Source of the DNA: BJ22 sp021298375
Lineage (GTDB): Bacteria > Planctomycetota > Planctomycetia > Pirellulales > Pirellulaceae
Direction of reading: 5' to 3'
NCBI GenBank assembly: GCA_046343015.1
Contig: JBKDOL010000006.1
Span: 248,001 to 312,000, forward strand
DNA: 64,000 bases
Shown: piece after piece, positions 44,548 through 54,205 of the stretch
How the letters are laid out: every line of letters starts with the position of its first letter
Position numbering within the stretch: the first letter of the stretch is position 1
The notes under the pieces: model-generated
What the model was told of the DNA's origin: nothing
Databases searched by the model: none
What the model saw: only the letters and a program-made list of their open reading frames with translations
Program-made: the position numbers and the translations under genes

Positions 44548-46347
44548 CTACTGCGCGTTTGGCGGGCGTTCTGCGAGCGTGACTTCAAGTTCCAGCGGCT
44601 TCCCGTCGCGGAGCACCTTGACCTTGATCTTGTCGCCCGGGTTAAAGTTGCTGACATACATCACCAACTCGCGGAAGGTCTCAACCTGCTGGTCATTCAC
44701 CTGCTGAACAACGTCGTCAACCTGCAGCCCGGCATTCGCCGCAGCCGAGTCGGCTATCACTTCCGAAATCACACACGGTCCTCGGTCTTGATCGACAAGC
44801 GTTAACCCACCGCGCACCCCGAGAAACGCCTTGTTGACCACTTGCGGACGAAGCGTGGGGTGTTGAGCCAAAAACTCGCGGTACTCCGCCAGCGGAAACT
44901 TCGTCCAAGTCAGCAGCAGGCTCTGCAGAGCGGGCAACTTGCCAATTTCCTGCAGGTCATCGCCGGTCAAAGTCAGGTTTTTGAGCTCCAGATAAAAGAG
45001 TGCCTGCGCCGAACGAAACTGCTTCCAAAAAGTTCCCGACTGGAAGGTTAGGTTCTCCAGACGCAAACTCTGCAGCGACGTAAACTCCGAGAAGACCTCT
45101 TCCAAATCAGGAGTAATGGTCAAATTGGCCAGAGAAAGATTGCCCACACCCGCCAGGCTTTTTAAGCCTTCGAGCGATTCGGCCGTCAACTCACAACCAT
45201 CCAACCGCACATGCTGCAACGCAGCCACACGCGAGACCGCCTGTAATTGTTCTTTCGAAAGAGCAAGCCCCTTGAGCTCAACCGAGTTGATTCCCTTGAC
45301 CGCGACCAAGTTGAGAAAGTCCTTGGTTTCCCCTTCCCATTCCGGTCCGAAGGCAACACGATTGGCGTACTCGGGATAAAAGTAGCCGGTTCGCGAGTTA
45401 ATCAAGACCTGATTGCCGCCGACGACGACCACTCGCTGCTGCGGGAAGCCTGCAATCTCGCGCTGGACGGAAGCTTCCGGTTCTGCTTCGGCTGCGGATG
45501 GGGCTTGTGCTTCTTCGGAGCTCAAACCGAGTGCATACTTTCGGTTCTCGGTCAGCGAGCCGACCAGAATGGAATCGACCGCTGCCAGTAACTGTTCCGC
45601 ATCAAGTGGTGGAGCAGGGGGCTCTCGCTCCGGTTTGGAGTCTTTCCCCGAGGAGCGAGCATCTGTCCGGTCCTCACCCCGGTTCATGACAACGAGGAGG
45701 TCATTCCAGTCTTCTCCGGGGTTGGAAACAATGGTGACCTCAGCTCCACGAGCCTTGAGCTGTTCAATCGCCCGATCGGACTTGGAATTCATCCACGCCT
45801 GCTGCAATTGCTCGACTTCTTCACCGCCGAGTTGTCCGCCAAACAGGAGTCGCAGCATGGCCGCGGCCTTAAAGAATGTCGCCTCATCTCCACTGATGCA
45901 GACTTCGCGAACAATCTGTCGAATCCGCCAGGCTTGCTCGGGACTCGACTGAAAAAAGCTTTTCGCCAACGGACGGAGGCTCGACTCACCCAAGGCAACC
46001 AGTTCCTTGGTCGCTTCTGCCCGCTCCTGGAAACGAGGACTGTTCAACCGCTCAATCAACTCGGTTGTGCTGTACAGTCGAGGAGTCAACTGTTGGCCGA
46101 AGGCATCAGGAACCGCCGCGACGAAAATCAATACCAACAAACCGAGAGCCCCGGAGCAAACCGCAAGCGAAGTCGCGGAGGGCTGAGGGACGCCGCGCGA
46201 GACGCTCGGCCTGAAAAAGCTGGGCCTGAAAAAGCTCGGCCTGAAAAAGCCCTGCGCCGACTCGACCGCCCCTCGCAGGCGGGCGACCAGCCAGACGCCC
46301 GCGGATGCGGCCAGAGAGAAGCTGAGATGTGGGCGAATTCGGTTCAT
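44548..46347 (-). CDS. Exported protein with leucine-rich repeats and C-terminal PDZ domain
   Basis: The 599-residue protein has a hydrophobic segment at about 60-80 (LAVCSGALGLLVLIFVAAV, ending DAFGQQ), preceded by a basic extension containing three FFRPS pentapeptides encoded by a 15-bp tandem repeat. Residues about 90-230 are helical (YSTTELIERLNSPRFQERAEATKELVALG), resembling HEAT-like planctomycete domains. A series of irregular leucine-rich repeats follows (about 355-500, for example LQHVRLDGCELTAESLEGLKSLAGVGNLSLANLTI). The C-terminus (about 510-590) is a PDZ domain (FLGVRGG, SAAANAGLQVDDVVQQVNDQQVETFRELVMYV, GDKIKVKVLRDGKPLELEVTL). It probably acts in the periplasm on protein partners. 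No protease domain is present. Confidence 0.85.
   Translation of the reverse strand: MNRIRPHLSFSLAASAGVWLVARLRGAVESAQGFFRPSFFRPSFFRPSVSRGVPQPSATSLAVCSGALGLLVLIFVAAVPDAFGQQLTPRLYSTTELIERLNSPRFQERAEATKELVALGESSLRPLAKSFFQSSPEQAWRIRQIVREVCISGDEATFFKAAAMLRLLFGGQLGGEEVEQLQQAWMNSKSDRAIEQLKARGAEVTIVSNPGEDWNDLLVVMNRGEDRTDARSSGKDSKPEREPPAPPLDAEQLLAAVDSILVGSLTENRKYALGLSSEEAQAPSAAEAEPEASVQREIAGFPQQRVVVVGGNQVLINSRTGYFYPEYANRVAFGPEWEGETKDFLNLVAVKGINSVELKGLALSKEQLQAVSRVAALQHVRLDGCELTAESLEGLKSLAGVGNLSLANLTITPDLEEVFSEFTSLQSLRLENLTFQSGTFWKQFRSAQALFYLELKNLTLTGDDLQEIGKLPALQSLLLTWTKFPLAEYREFLAQHPTLRPQVVNKAFLGVRGGLTLVDQDRGPCVISEVIADSAAANAGLQVDDVVQQVNDQQVETFRELVMYVSNFNPGDKIKVKVLRDGKPLELEVTLAERPPNAQ
46205..46249. 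repeat. 15-bp in-frame tandem repeat (FFRPS)x3
   Basis: ctcggcctgaaaaag starts at 46205, 46220 and 46235, with one substitution in the middle copy. In the minus-strand gene it encodes three consecutive FFRPS pentapeptides before the membrane segment. Confidence 0.94.
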
Positions 46348-46776
46348 TGCTCTCAGCCATCAGGCTGGTGGGTTAAGTGACGTCTCGGTTGGCGACTGCT
46401 TCGGAACTGAACTCGACCTCCATTTTCATGGAATCCCGACTTGGCAATCGGTTCCCGCCTGGACCAGTGCAGTCTTCGCCCAAACTTGGCTCTCAACCAC
46501 CACAACCGCGGCACGCCCCAAGCTTGGCAAGTTCGCGGGTCTGGGAAATTGTACGCATTCTCTCGTCGACGGGCGCCATCCCAGGGGTGGCCCCGATAAA
46601 CGCCTTCAATCGCAAGCAACTTGGCCCGCGGAAAAAAGCCGCTAAGGCCCGTTAGTCTGCCAAAACGGCGAAATGCGGACAATCGGAATATTTTCACTAA
46701 TCCGACCGCTCCGGGGAGGACGATGTAACCAATGAACTGTAGACCGCGCGGACTCCGCTGGGATTGAGGCCCTCCA
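46348..46776. other. Divergent spacer upstream of fliW
   Basis: About 430 bp between the LRR/PDZ gene and fliW. Frames crossing it on the minus strand extend into fliW and are shadows. It should hold promoters for both genes; none was identified confidently. Confidence 0.4.
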
Positions 46777-47217
46777 ATGAAAATACAAACCAGCCGTTTT
46801 GGGCAAATCGAAATCGAGCCGGATGACATCTTGTTCTTCCGGCACGGCGTTTTTGGCTTCGAAAATTGTAGACATTGGGTTTTGCTGGCCGACGCAGAGA
46901 ACTCGGCGGTCGCTTGGCTGCAAAGCATCCAGCGGCCCGAAGTCGCCCTTCCGGTCGTTTCTCCACGGCGATTTGTTCAGGAATACGAGGTTCGCCTCGA
47001 ACCAGGTGACTTGGAAAAACTCCAGTTATCAGCGAGCGAGCAGGCGTATGTGCTCGGAATCATCGGCCGCGACCAGGACACCTTGACCTTGAATCTCCGG
47101 GCTCCGCTGGTCATCAATTTGACGCGGCGAATCGGGTTCCAGATCATCACCGTCGACAATCAACCGTTGCAGTACGACTTGGCAGTGCTTCCCATGGTCC
47201 AACGCCGCTCGGCTTGA
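46777..47217 (+). CDS. fliW: Flagellar assembly factor FliW
   Basis: FliW, 146 residues, binds CsrA and flagellin. When flagellin is exported, free FliW sequesters CsrA and relieves repression of flagellin translation. Family motifs: TSRFGQIEIEPDDILFFRHGVFGFENCRHWVLL at the N-terminus, WLQSIQRPEVALPVVSPRRF, and IIGRDQDTLTLNLRAPLVINLTRRIGFQIITVD. GAGG lies seven nt before the ATG. csrA follows on the same strand after 490 bp, an unusually long gap, since the pair is normally adjacent or overlapping. No flagellar structural genes are in the window. Confidence 0.93.
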   Translation: MKIQTSRFGQIEIEPDDILFFRHGVFGFENCRHWVLLADAENSAVAWLQSIQRPEVALPVVSPRRFVQEYEVRLEPGDLEKLQLSASEQAYVLGIIGRDQDTLTLNLRAPLVINLTRRIGFQIITVDNQPLQYDLAVLPMVQRRSA

Positions 47218-47707
47218 TGCCGATTTCCTGCCGGTCCCGGTCCTTCCCGGACGGGGGATCCAACTGGCTGGACGAACGCCACTGGTCCAGTCGCTCAGCC
47301 ACTTGAGAACTCTCCTTCGAGTCGGAATTGCCTCCGCGCGGGAGCTATCGGCGGCCCAGCATGCAACTCCCGAACGCGGTTCTGCGGCTCGGAAACTCGG
47401 GCCGATTTGTACGGTTTTCGGGTTCGCTTCCGCGCTTCCCGCTCCTCTTATTCCGCGCTTCTTCCGCCGTATCTTTGCCCTCGGCGTACCCAGCTTGAGC
47501 GGTGCAGTTTACCTGACCAGCCAGTTCCGATCCCATCGAATGGTTACAGAAGGTAAACGTGGCCTTTCTAAGTCGATGCTGGACTGGGGATTTCGTCCCG
47601 GCCGATAGCAGTTCCGGTAACCGGACCCGAGCCCGTTGCTTTGGTCATACCCTACCTCTCTTCCCCCCCTTCGTCACCACCGCACGCCGCGGACAGGAAC
47701 TCGAGCC
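47218..47707. other. Spacer between fliW and csrA
   Basis: About 490 bp. A plus-strand frame (47303-47608) has no recognisable product and unusual composition, so it is not called. No terminator hairpin with a T-tract was found. It may carry a csrA promoter of its own. Confidence 0.45.
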
Positions 47708-47923
47708 ATGCTGGTACTATCGCGACATCGAGATGAAAGCATCATGATTGGTGACGACGTCATGATTACGATCGTGGACATTCGCGGCGACAAGGTTCGT
47801 TTGGGAATCGACGCTCCACAAGAAATCCCCGTTCATCGGCAGGAAGTTTACGAAGCGATCAAGCGGGAAAATCAAAAGTCCTCTCGGCTGGGCCCATCTG
47901 ACACCAAAGACCTCGGCAAATAG
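47708..47923 (+). CDS. csrA: Carbon storage regulator CsrA
   Basis: A 71-residue RNA-binding translational regulator. It shows the family sequence MLVLSRHRDESIMIGDDVMITIVDIRGDKVRLGIDAP and VPVHR-like IPVHRQEVYEAIKREN. The Arg in the VHR segment is the key RNA-contact residue. CsrA binds GGA motifs near ribosome binding sites, often to repress translation. The frame is open upstream to 47636, but ATG 47708, with AGGA about nine nt before it, is the family start. It pairs functionally with fliW just upstream. Confidence 0.95.
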   Translation: MLVLSRHRDESIMIGDDVMITIVDIRGDKVRLGIDAPQEIPVHRQEVYEAIKRENQKSSRLGPSDTKDLGK

Positions 47924-48087
47924 CTCTCTTTCAGCCTCTCGCCAAGCCACTGCACCAAAACTCTTGCTCTTCCCCGGGCTGGCAGGATGTCGTTCCCAAG
48001 CCTGCTCAGGGTTCGTCCGTTTGAGCCATGCTCCCAACGCGGTTGATGCGAGGTTCGCTCGGGTCGCCCGAGCCATTTTTCCAAGCG

Positions 48088-48120
48088 CCAGTTGCAAACC
48101 CGAGTCCCAGTTGCAAACCC
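48088..48120. repeat. 18-bp direct duplication downstream of csrA
   Basis: ccagttgcaaacccg occurs at 48088-48102 and 48106-48120, joined by AGT, giving an 18-bp period in the convergent spacer between csrA and the response regulator gene. Confidence 0.85.
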
Positions 48121-48198
48121 GGACCAACGCGGTCTCCAAACGCTGTGGATGAGGTGAAGCTCGGGCGCAGAAACTGGCAAGCAAGATAGTTGAGCGGA

Positions 48199-48618
48199 CT
48201 ATGGACGGTCAGGGTTTTCGCCCAGCAACTCGTCGACCAACCTGACCATTCGATGCATCGGGTACGGTTTGGTGACGTAATCAGAAGCCCCCAGAGTCAG
48301 GGCGTATTCCCGGTGGCGGTCGGCATCAATTCCGGTGACCATGATGATCGGGGAGTTAAAATCGGTGCGTTCGCGAACGGCCTCCAAAACCAGCAGTCCC
48401 CCTCGGTCGGGAAGCATGATGTCCAGCAGGACCAAATCGGGCGGATCATGCTCGATGACCGCTAAACCCTCATTCCCGTTGAGCGCGAGACTGACGCGGT
48501 AGCCGCGGAGTCTAAGGGCCCGCTTGAGCGGATCGGCCGAATCCAGCTCGTCTTCCACGATCAACACGTGACGAGTTGGCTGTGGGCCGGAGTGGGGTTG
48601 AAAATCAGAGGCAATCAT
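48199..48618 (-). CDS. Single-domain response regulator
   Basis: About 139 residues from MIASDFQPHS. It is essentially one receiver domain: acidic pocket in VLIVEDELDSADPL, phospho-acceptor Asp in DLVLLDIMLPDRGG (about residue 66), Thr in IIMVTG (about 95) and Lys in YVTKPYPMHRM (about 117). All are intact. No output domain follows, so it works like CheY/Spo0F-type stand-alone receivers, or as an intermediate in a phosphorelay. The frame is open to 48663, but the ATG at 48618 gives the shorter usual start. No histidine kinase is adjacent; a nearby chemotaxis or motility link is only suggested by fliW/csrA. Confidence 0.88.
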   Translation of the reverse strand: MIASDFQPHSGPQPTRHVLIVEDELDSADPLKRALRLRGYRVSLALNGNEGLAVIEHDPPDLVLLDIMLPDRGGLLVLEAVRERTDFNSPIIMVTGIDADRHREYALTLGASDYVTKPYPMHRMVRLVDELLGENPDRP

Positions 48619-48991
48619 CCTGGAAGTACTTTCATGGTTTTCCTGCACCAAAGGCGAAGCCAAGCAGACGGGCTGTTGTCTTTAAGTCCGCTGGGGACGA
48701 GGAGTTGCTTGGCAGGGCTCTGAAGAATTTCCAGAAAACGCTGATTTCTTTACTTTCCCACCCCAAGCCATCTCGAACCAGCGGGGAGGGAGCGGTCTGG
48801 GAGCGGCAAAAACGACACAGGATTCACAACGCGCCCGCTGATGCGGGAACCCCCTGCTCCCCAGCCGATTGCCCTTCAGATCCCTCGGCTCGGCAGTCGA
48901 ACGAGAAAAAAGAGTGGAAACGCCGCGCTCAGGTCGCTTCCCCTCTTATCAAAAGCGAACTCGCAGTCAGCATCGTTCCAAGGTTTTGGCC
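48619..48991. other. Divergent spacer upstream of a small membrane protein gene
   Basis: About 370 bp. Nothing recognisable; frames here are shadows. It separates the response regulator gene from the divergent small membrane protein gene. Confidence 0.4.
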
Positions 48992-49279
48992 ATGTGGAAA
49001 TCTTTTTTTCTGGCAGTCGGTATTTTCCTCCTGTTCTTGGGGGTCGAGACCTTGGTTGTTGAAAAGTTCATCATGTCCGACGGAAAAGCGATTCCGCGGC
49101 TGGTCAATGGCAACGGTCCTGCTCCACAGGGCGGCCCGTTCATGCCCGCCGGATACGCCCGGATGAAGCGCGAAATGACAACCAAGGACTGGATGCCTTG
49201 GAGTCTGCTGGCCTCGGGGGTGATTACCGTGATGTACACGCTTTCCCTGCACAATCGACCGGCCGGCGGCGGTGAGTGA
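48992..49279 (+). CDS. Small two-helix membrane protein
   Basis: The 95-residue protein begins MWKSFFLAVGIFLLFLGVETLVVEKF, with one membrane segment at 4-20. A polar, Gly/Pro-rich middle (GNGPAPQGGPFMPAGYARMK) follows, and a second hydrophobic segment sits at about 68-83 (PWSLLASGVITVMYTLS). The ORF is open upstream to 48869, but ATG 48992 directly before the helix is the natural start. Small proteins with this sequence pattern occur in planctomycetes, but I know no function. It may be an accessory subunit or a stress-related membrane protein. It is monocistronic and lies upstream of the polysaccharide genes, with 280 bp between. Confidence 0.7.
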   Translation: MWKSFFLAVGIFLLFLGVETLVVEKFIMSDGKAIPRLVNGNGPAPQGGPFMPAGYARMKREMTTKDWMPWSLLASGVITVMYTLSLHNRPAGGGE

Positions 49280-49559
49280 CGATTTCCGAGCAGGCTGCCA
49301 ATTGCCAACCGACTCCCTTTCTTGACCTGGCGCCAACGTGCAGGTCGTACCGGTTCTGCGGGCGAGAACACCGGGGGCTGAGCTTTCCCCGTTCGGAGGC
49401 GGCCGTTTTCTTTACTAAAGGATGGTGTTGACATAGCATTGAGGATTATCTTTTCCCTGCTATGGAATCCCCCACGCCGGAGTAGGCCGTTTGCGGCGCT
49501 GGGTGGGCTGAGAACCATTCAGGTCCCCACCCAATACTGATTGCCAGCAAACCCGTTCC

Positions 49560-52328
49560 ATGGCTGACGCACCACGCCCACGCGATTTGCGCTCTACACT
49601 CGCGGCGCGGCGCGATCGCGGCGGCCCGGTTCCGGACATCCCGGACGTTCAACCAGAGTCCCCCAAATCCGGCCCTCTCGCCTGGGTGGGCCGCCTCCTT
49701 TTTCTGTTGGCGGTGCTCCTGCTCCCCTGGGCGTTTGGCGGCGTCTACTCCAGCACTCAGCTCTCTATTACCTGGCTGCTGGTCGCTGCACTGGTGTGTT
49801 GGTGGGTCGACCTGGCAGCCAGCTTGCGGCGCACGGAATTTACGCCGCTCCTGCTGCTTCCCTTGTTGTGTGGCCTGTTTCTCGGGATCGCTCAGTGCCT
49901 GCCACTTGCCGAGCCGACCGGCAAAGCGGCCGCTCCGCTGCAACATGAGATCTATGCCGCTGCTTATTCGTCGGTCGCGGTCGATCAGGAACCGGTCTTC
50001 TCCCTTTCGCTGGACCGGGAGGCGACATGGAGTCAGCTACGACTCCTCGTTCTCGCTTTGGCTGGAATGATTTTGGCTGCAGGACTGTTCCAACGCCGCG
50101 AAGACGTGATGCTCTTCCTGTTGGCTATCACGACAAACGGCATCGCCCTGACCTTCTTTGCGCTCATCCAAAAGGTAACCTGGAACGGAAAAATCTATTG
50201 GACTTGGGCACCGCTTTTCAGCAGCACGGCCTACGGGCCCTTTGTTAACCGCAATAATGCGGCGGGTTACCTGCTTCTCTGTCTGGCGAGTGCGGTCGGA
50301 TTGCTGATCTACGTCTGGAACAATCAGCAGCATGTCGGCCCACGCCCGATCATCAGCCGGGAAATGCCGATCTGGCGGCAGTGGCAGCAGCACTTGTTGC
50401 TGCAGGTCGCGGAAATCACAGCCAGCAAGCTCGGCTGTTTATTCGCCTGCGGCTTCCTCGCCTTCGGCATCATCGCGACGCTGTCCCGGGGCGGGGTCAT
50501 TGCCTTGCTTTCCGCGGGCATCTTTACAATTTTCATGTATGGCATCGCGCGGAAACCGAAAACGGGAGGGCTGCTCTTTGCCCCTGTGCTGATTATGGTC
50601 ATCCTGCTCGCCTCGTGGATCGGTTTCTTCGACGAACTGACGGCAAGGTTCGAGCAAGCCCGCGTTGACGAGGTGGTGGCGGGCGATGAATTGGATTTAC
50701 GGCTGGAAAGCTGGACCCAGTCGCTCCGGTCTCGAAGTTCGGTCGGTCTATTTGGCAGCGGCTTGGGCACCTACCCGGCGATCAGTCGGATGTACAACCA
50801 GCAGCGGGAAATCGGGGTCACGGAATATGCTGAAAACCAGTTCGTCCAATCTCTGGTTGATGGCGGCTGGCCTGCATTATTCCTGGTTGTTGCCGGATTG
50901 CTGCTGACGGTCTACTCCGCCCTGTTCCTGCTGTTTCGCGGATTCTCACCGGCAACCTTGGCAACCGGAGGGGCAGGGACTTTTCTGGTTGCATCGCAAG
51001 CCATCGCCGGAACTTTTGATTTCGGCTGGTATATTCCCGCGAACACCGTGCTGGGAGCCGCTCTCGTCGGGATGGTTGGCTACCAGTCACACTACTTGGC
51101 CCACCGGCTCAAACAGGTGACCGCCTTGCGGCTGCACCTTCCGCGCTGGTTTGCCAATCTGGCATCCCTGACGGCATTTGCCCTTTGCGTCCTGGTCGGT
51201 GTCGACCTGTTTTCGGTCGCCCGGGTAGATGCCTTGTGGATCTCGCAACCGGCCGAACTGACACCCCAGACCTATTCGCTCGCTCAGACCGATGAACAAC
51301 TCGGGCGTTATCTCGCGCTCAAGTCGCGACGGACGGCAACCTGGTTTAACAAACTGGGGCTGCTGTACCTGCATCGCGCGCGGCTCGGTTATTTTGAAAT
51401 GCTTTGCGCAGCGACGCCGTTGGAAACGCTCAGCGAGGACAAACGGCAACCGGTCAGGAACAACCTTTGGGAATTGACCGCACTTCCGCGAATGCAAGAG
51501 CAAGCTTACCGCTCGGAAGAGGAAGGCGGTTACGCAGCGGCCCGCAACTTCCGCTCGAAACCATTCTTTCAGGACCTGGGCCTGGCATTCGAATGTTTCG
51601 TCAACAGCATGCGATTGAAACCAGCCCAGCCGGAAACGCTCTCCCGCCTGAGTCAACTGCAGTTCCTGTTCGGCCAGGCGGAGTCGAGTGAGAAGCTGAG
51701 CGATCTGGCTAATCGGCTGGCTCCGACCAATGTGGGGCTGCAACTCGCCTCGGGGATGACGCGGCTGTACGAGCGGCGGCCGGTGGAGGCCGCGCCCCAT
51801 TTCCGCAGGATTCTGGAATTGGCCCCGGAAGAATACAATCGAGTGGTCGTTTTGCTGAAGGGTTTCACCGGACGCATCACGACGGCTCTCGACGACCGGT
51901 TGATCGCAACGGAAGTCCTCCCCACCGACCCAGAGATCCTTTACCGCTACGCAACCGAACGATTGCCTGCGGACGACCCACTTCGCGGCGAACTGTTGAC
52001 CCGCGCCAATGAGCTTCTCGGCGACGTGCTCGCCTCGAATTTCAAGGGGCTGATCCTCAAGGCAAATATCCTGCTCGCTCTTGGAGACCGTGCCGGCGGT
52101 ATCCGCCAACTGGATGCCGCGGTTGTCAGCGAACCCTACAACGAGTCCAACCGGTTTCGGCTGGCTCAATTACTGCTGGAGGAGGGCGAGCTCCTGGCGG
52201 CCAAGAAACATGTCGAACAACTGCTGCTGATCAATGCCAAGGCAGCGCCGTATGCGGAGCTTTTGAAGAAAGTCAATGAGTTAATTGAATTGGAGCGTTC
52301 CCGCCCCAGTTCCGGACCTTCCAGTTAG
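49560..52328 (+). CDS. O-antigen ligase/polymerase-like membrane protein with TPR tail
   Basis: A 922-residue protein. A Pro/Arg-rich N-terminus precedes about ten membrane helices (residues about 43-560). The Wzy_C-type signature sits around 300-460: GIIATLSRGGVIALLSAGIF, then the large periplasmic loop LESWTQSLRSRSSVGLFGSGLGTYPAISRMYNQ with AENQFVQSLVDGGWPAL, typical of O-antigen ligases and polymerases. A long soluble C-terminal half (about 575-915) contains TPR-like helical pairs (GLAFECFVNSMRLKPAQPETLSRLSQLQFLFGQAESSEKL; ILLALGDRAGGIRQLDAAV), probably for interactions in the periplasm. It lies directly upstream of a WecA/TagO-like transferase, consistent with surface polysaccharide assembly. 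Confidence 0.9.
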   Translation: MADAPRPRDLRSTLAARRDRGGPVPDIPDVQPESPKSGPLAWVGRLLFLLAVLLLPWAFGGVYSSTQLSITWLLVAALVCWWVDLAASLRRTEFTPLLLLPLLCGLFLGIAQCLPLAEPTGKAAAPLQHEIYAAAYSSVAVDQEPVFSLSLDREATWSQLRLLVLALAGMILAAGLFQRREDVMLFLLAITTNGIALTFFALIQKVTWNGKIYWTWAPLFSSTAYGPFVNRNNAAGYLLLCLASAVGLLIYVWNNQQHVGPRPIISREMPIWRQWQQHLLLQVAEITASKLGCLFACGFLAFGIIATLSRGGVIALLSAGIFTIFMYGIARKPKTGGLLFAPVLIMVILLASWIGFFDELTARFEQARVDEVVAGDELDLRLESWTQSLRSRSSVGLFGSGLGTYPAISRMYNQQREIGVTEYAENQFVQSLVDGGWPALFLVVAGLLLTVYSALFLLFRGFSPATLATGGAGTFLVASQAIAGTFDFGWYIPANTVLGAALVGMVGYQSHYLAHRLKQVTALRLHLPRWFANLASLTAFALCVLVGVDLFSVARVDALWISQPAELTPQTYSLAQTDEQLGRYLALKSRRTATWFNKLGLLYLHRARLGYFEMLCAATPLETLSEDKRQPVRNNLWELTALPRMQEQAYRSEEEGGYAAARNFRSKPFFQDLGLAFECFVNSMRLKPAQPETLSRLSQLQFLFGQAESSEKLSDLANRLAPTNVGLQLASGMTRLYERRPVEAAPHFRRILELAPEEYNRVVVLLKGFTGRITTALDDRLIATEVLPTDPEILYRYATERLPADDPLRGELLTRANELLGDVLASNFKGLILKANILLALGDRAGGIRQLDAAVVSEPYNESNRFRLAQLLLEEGELLAAKKHVEQLLLINAKAAPYAELLKKVNELIELERSRPSSGPSS

Positions 52329-52404
52329 CTCCTCGTTTTTTTGAACCCTCGGAGTCTGCCCAACGTAGTTGAGTGCCTCGCCTATCAGCCTGGGATCACC
52401 ATCC

Positions 52405-53922
52405 ATGACGTTCGTATATCTTTCCTTTTTCACCGCCGCCTTGCTGGTACTCGGGCTCTTGCCCCTGTTCGCAATCTTGGCGCGTCGCGTTGGGCTGGTG
52501 GACAAGCCCGACAACACTCGCAAACTGCACAAGTCAGCCATTCCTCTGGTAGGTGGACTGACAGTCTTTGTCGCCGGCGTCGTAGCGGTGACGGTGACGC
52601 TGCTTTTTGGCGGAGTGACGCTCGGGCCGGATGACCTCCGCGAATTGCTCGGCTTGTTGGCTTCAGCGACCATTTTGGTGCTGGTGGGCGTGCTCGATGA
52701 CCGTTTCAATCTGCGGGGGCGTCAAAAGCTGTTTGGACAGATTGTGGCCGTCACCCTCCTGATTGTCACGGGTTACCAGTTTACCGAATTCGTGATGGTC
52801 ATCCCGGTGCGATTCGGAATCTTTTCCGTGCTCGTGATTTACGCTTGGTGCCTCGTGGCGATCAATGCGATGAACCTGTTGGATGGTGCGGATGGCTTTG
52901 CCTCGACGATCGGCATTGTATCCAGCCTCGCGATGGGTTTTCTCGCTTTCTATCAGGGCAAGTATGTCGATGCGACCATCTGCCTGGCCTTAGCCGGGGG
53001 GTTGCTCGGTTTCCTGCGTTACAACTTCCCGCCGGCCAAGGCCTACCTCGGCGATACGGGGAGCATGCTGATTGGTCTGGTGCTTGCCGCCGTCGCGATC
53101 CGCAGTTCCTTCAAACAGGCAGCCATGTATTCGGTGGCAGCCCCGATCGCCATGCTGGCAATCCCCTTCATCGACACCTCGGCCGCGATTATTCGGCGGC
53201 GCCTGACTGGTCGCAGCATCTATCACGAAGACCGCGGGCACATGCATCATGTGATGGCCAAGCGAGGCTTGGGCCCGACCGCCAGCCTTGTTTGGGTCGC
53301 TCTTCTCTGTACCACGACGGCCGTGGGCGGGGTCCTCGCCACGGTTTATCACCAAGCCGAGTATGCGATCGCGTCGATCGCTTTCGTCCTGATCGTGATG
53401 GTCGCAGGCCGAATTTTCGGCCGAGCGGAATCCGAATTGCTCTACCGCAAATTTGCCTCCATTGCCAAATCGTTGTTCTTTGTTCCCAACCGTCAACAAC
53501 AGCGGGTTCTCGAAACGTCGGTCCAGATTCAGGGGCATCGCGCCTGGGACGAATCGTGGCTGCGATTGGTTGAGTTTGCGGAAGAGCACGACCTCAATCA
53601 AATCACGCTCGACGTCAACGCTCCCTGGATGCACGAGGCGTTTCACGCAGACTGGAAACGAGCTGGAGTCCGCACCAGCCCCTCTCAGCAATGGCAAGTC
53701 GAACTGCCGCTGGTGGTCACCAATCGGATCCTGGGGAGAGTCTCGGTCAAAGCGGACCGCAACAGCCGCATCCCCCATCACGATGTGGTGATCAACCTGA
53801 TGAAGCTGACCAGCGACATTGAAAACTCGATTCTGGAAGCCGAGCCGGCAGTATCCCCGCCCCTCGCTTCGCCGGCCGATCGCCAGCCCCAGTCCGGCCC
53901 CGTCCCCAGCTCGCTCACTTGA
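52405..53922 (+). CDS. Undecaprenyl-phosphate sugar-1-phosphate transferase (WecA/TagO/MraY family)
   Basis: The 505-residue protein has about 10 membrane segments in its first 330 residues. It has GLVDKPDNTRKLHKSAIPLVGG near the N-terminus, LVGVLDDRFNLRG (Asp-Asp metal-binding), AINAMNLLDGADGFASTIG and HEDRGHMHHVMAKRGL, all family signatures. The enzyme starts polysaccharide synthesis by transferring a sugar-1-phosphate (usually GlcNAc-1-P) from a UDP-sugar to the lipid carrier. A soluble C-terminal extension of about 160 residues (after RIFGRAESELLYRKFASIAKSLF) is longer than in E. coli WecA. It follows the O-antigen ligase-like gene by 76 bp and may be in its operon. The frame begins with GTG at 52369; ATG 52405 is preferred. 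Confidence 0.9.
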   Translation: MTFVYLSFFTAALLVLGLLPLFAILARRVGLVDKPDNTRKLHKSAIPLVGGLTVFVAGVVAVTVTLLFGGVTLGPDDLRELLGLLASATILVLVGVLDDRFNLRGRQKLFGQIVAVTLLIVTGYQFTEFVMVIPVRFGIFSVLVIYAWCLVAINAMNLLDGADGFASTIGIVSSLAMGFLAFYQGKYVDATICLALAGGLLGFLRYNFPPAKAYLGDTGSMLIGLVLAAVAIRSSFKQAAMYSVAAPIAMLAIPFIDTSAAIIRRRLTGRSIYHEDRGHMHHVMAKRGLGPTASLVWVALLCTTTAVGGVLATVYHQAEYAIASIAFVLIVMVAGRIFGRAESELLYRKFASIAKSLFFVPNRQQQRVLETSVQIQGHRAWDESWLRLVEFAEEHDLNQITLDVNAPWMHEAFHADWKRAGVRTSPSQQWQVELPLVVTNRILGRVSVKADRNSRIPHHDVVINLMKLTSDIENSILEAEPAVSPPLASPADRQPQSGPVPSSLT

Positions 53923-54205
53923 GCGAGGACTGTACGAAAACCGGCAAGGTGTCCTGTGGACTGAGAGCTCAGGATAGCGTCAGGCGATTGAGTCAACGCA
54001 ATTCTGAAGAGCGATCTTTGCGGAACTGCCGGCGAAATCGCCGTTCTCTTGCGTCGGGAATTCGATTATCCTCCCGCAAGTTGTTCCGAGCCCGGCTTCG
54101 CCGAGCCAGCCCGACCGCGCACGCTTCGGAATTTGAGCGGTCTCCAAGAAGCAGGCGTTCCAGGTTTTCAGTTGAACCAGCTTCTGATTTGCCGCTGAGT
54201 CATGG

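Noticed and set aside
47303..47608. 101-residue plus-strand frame between fliW and csrA
   Set aside because: No motif, no ribosome binding site and Arg/Ala/Ser-rich shadow-like composition. Could be a small gene, but sequence gives no support.
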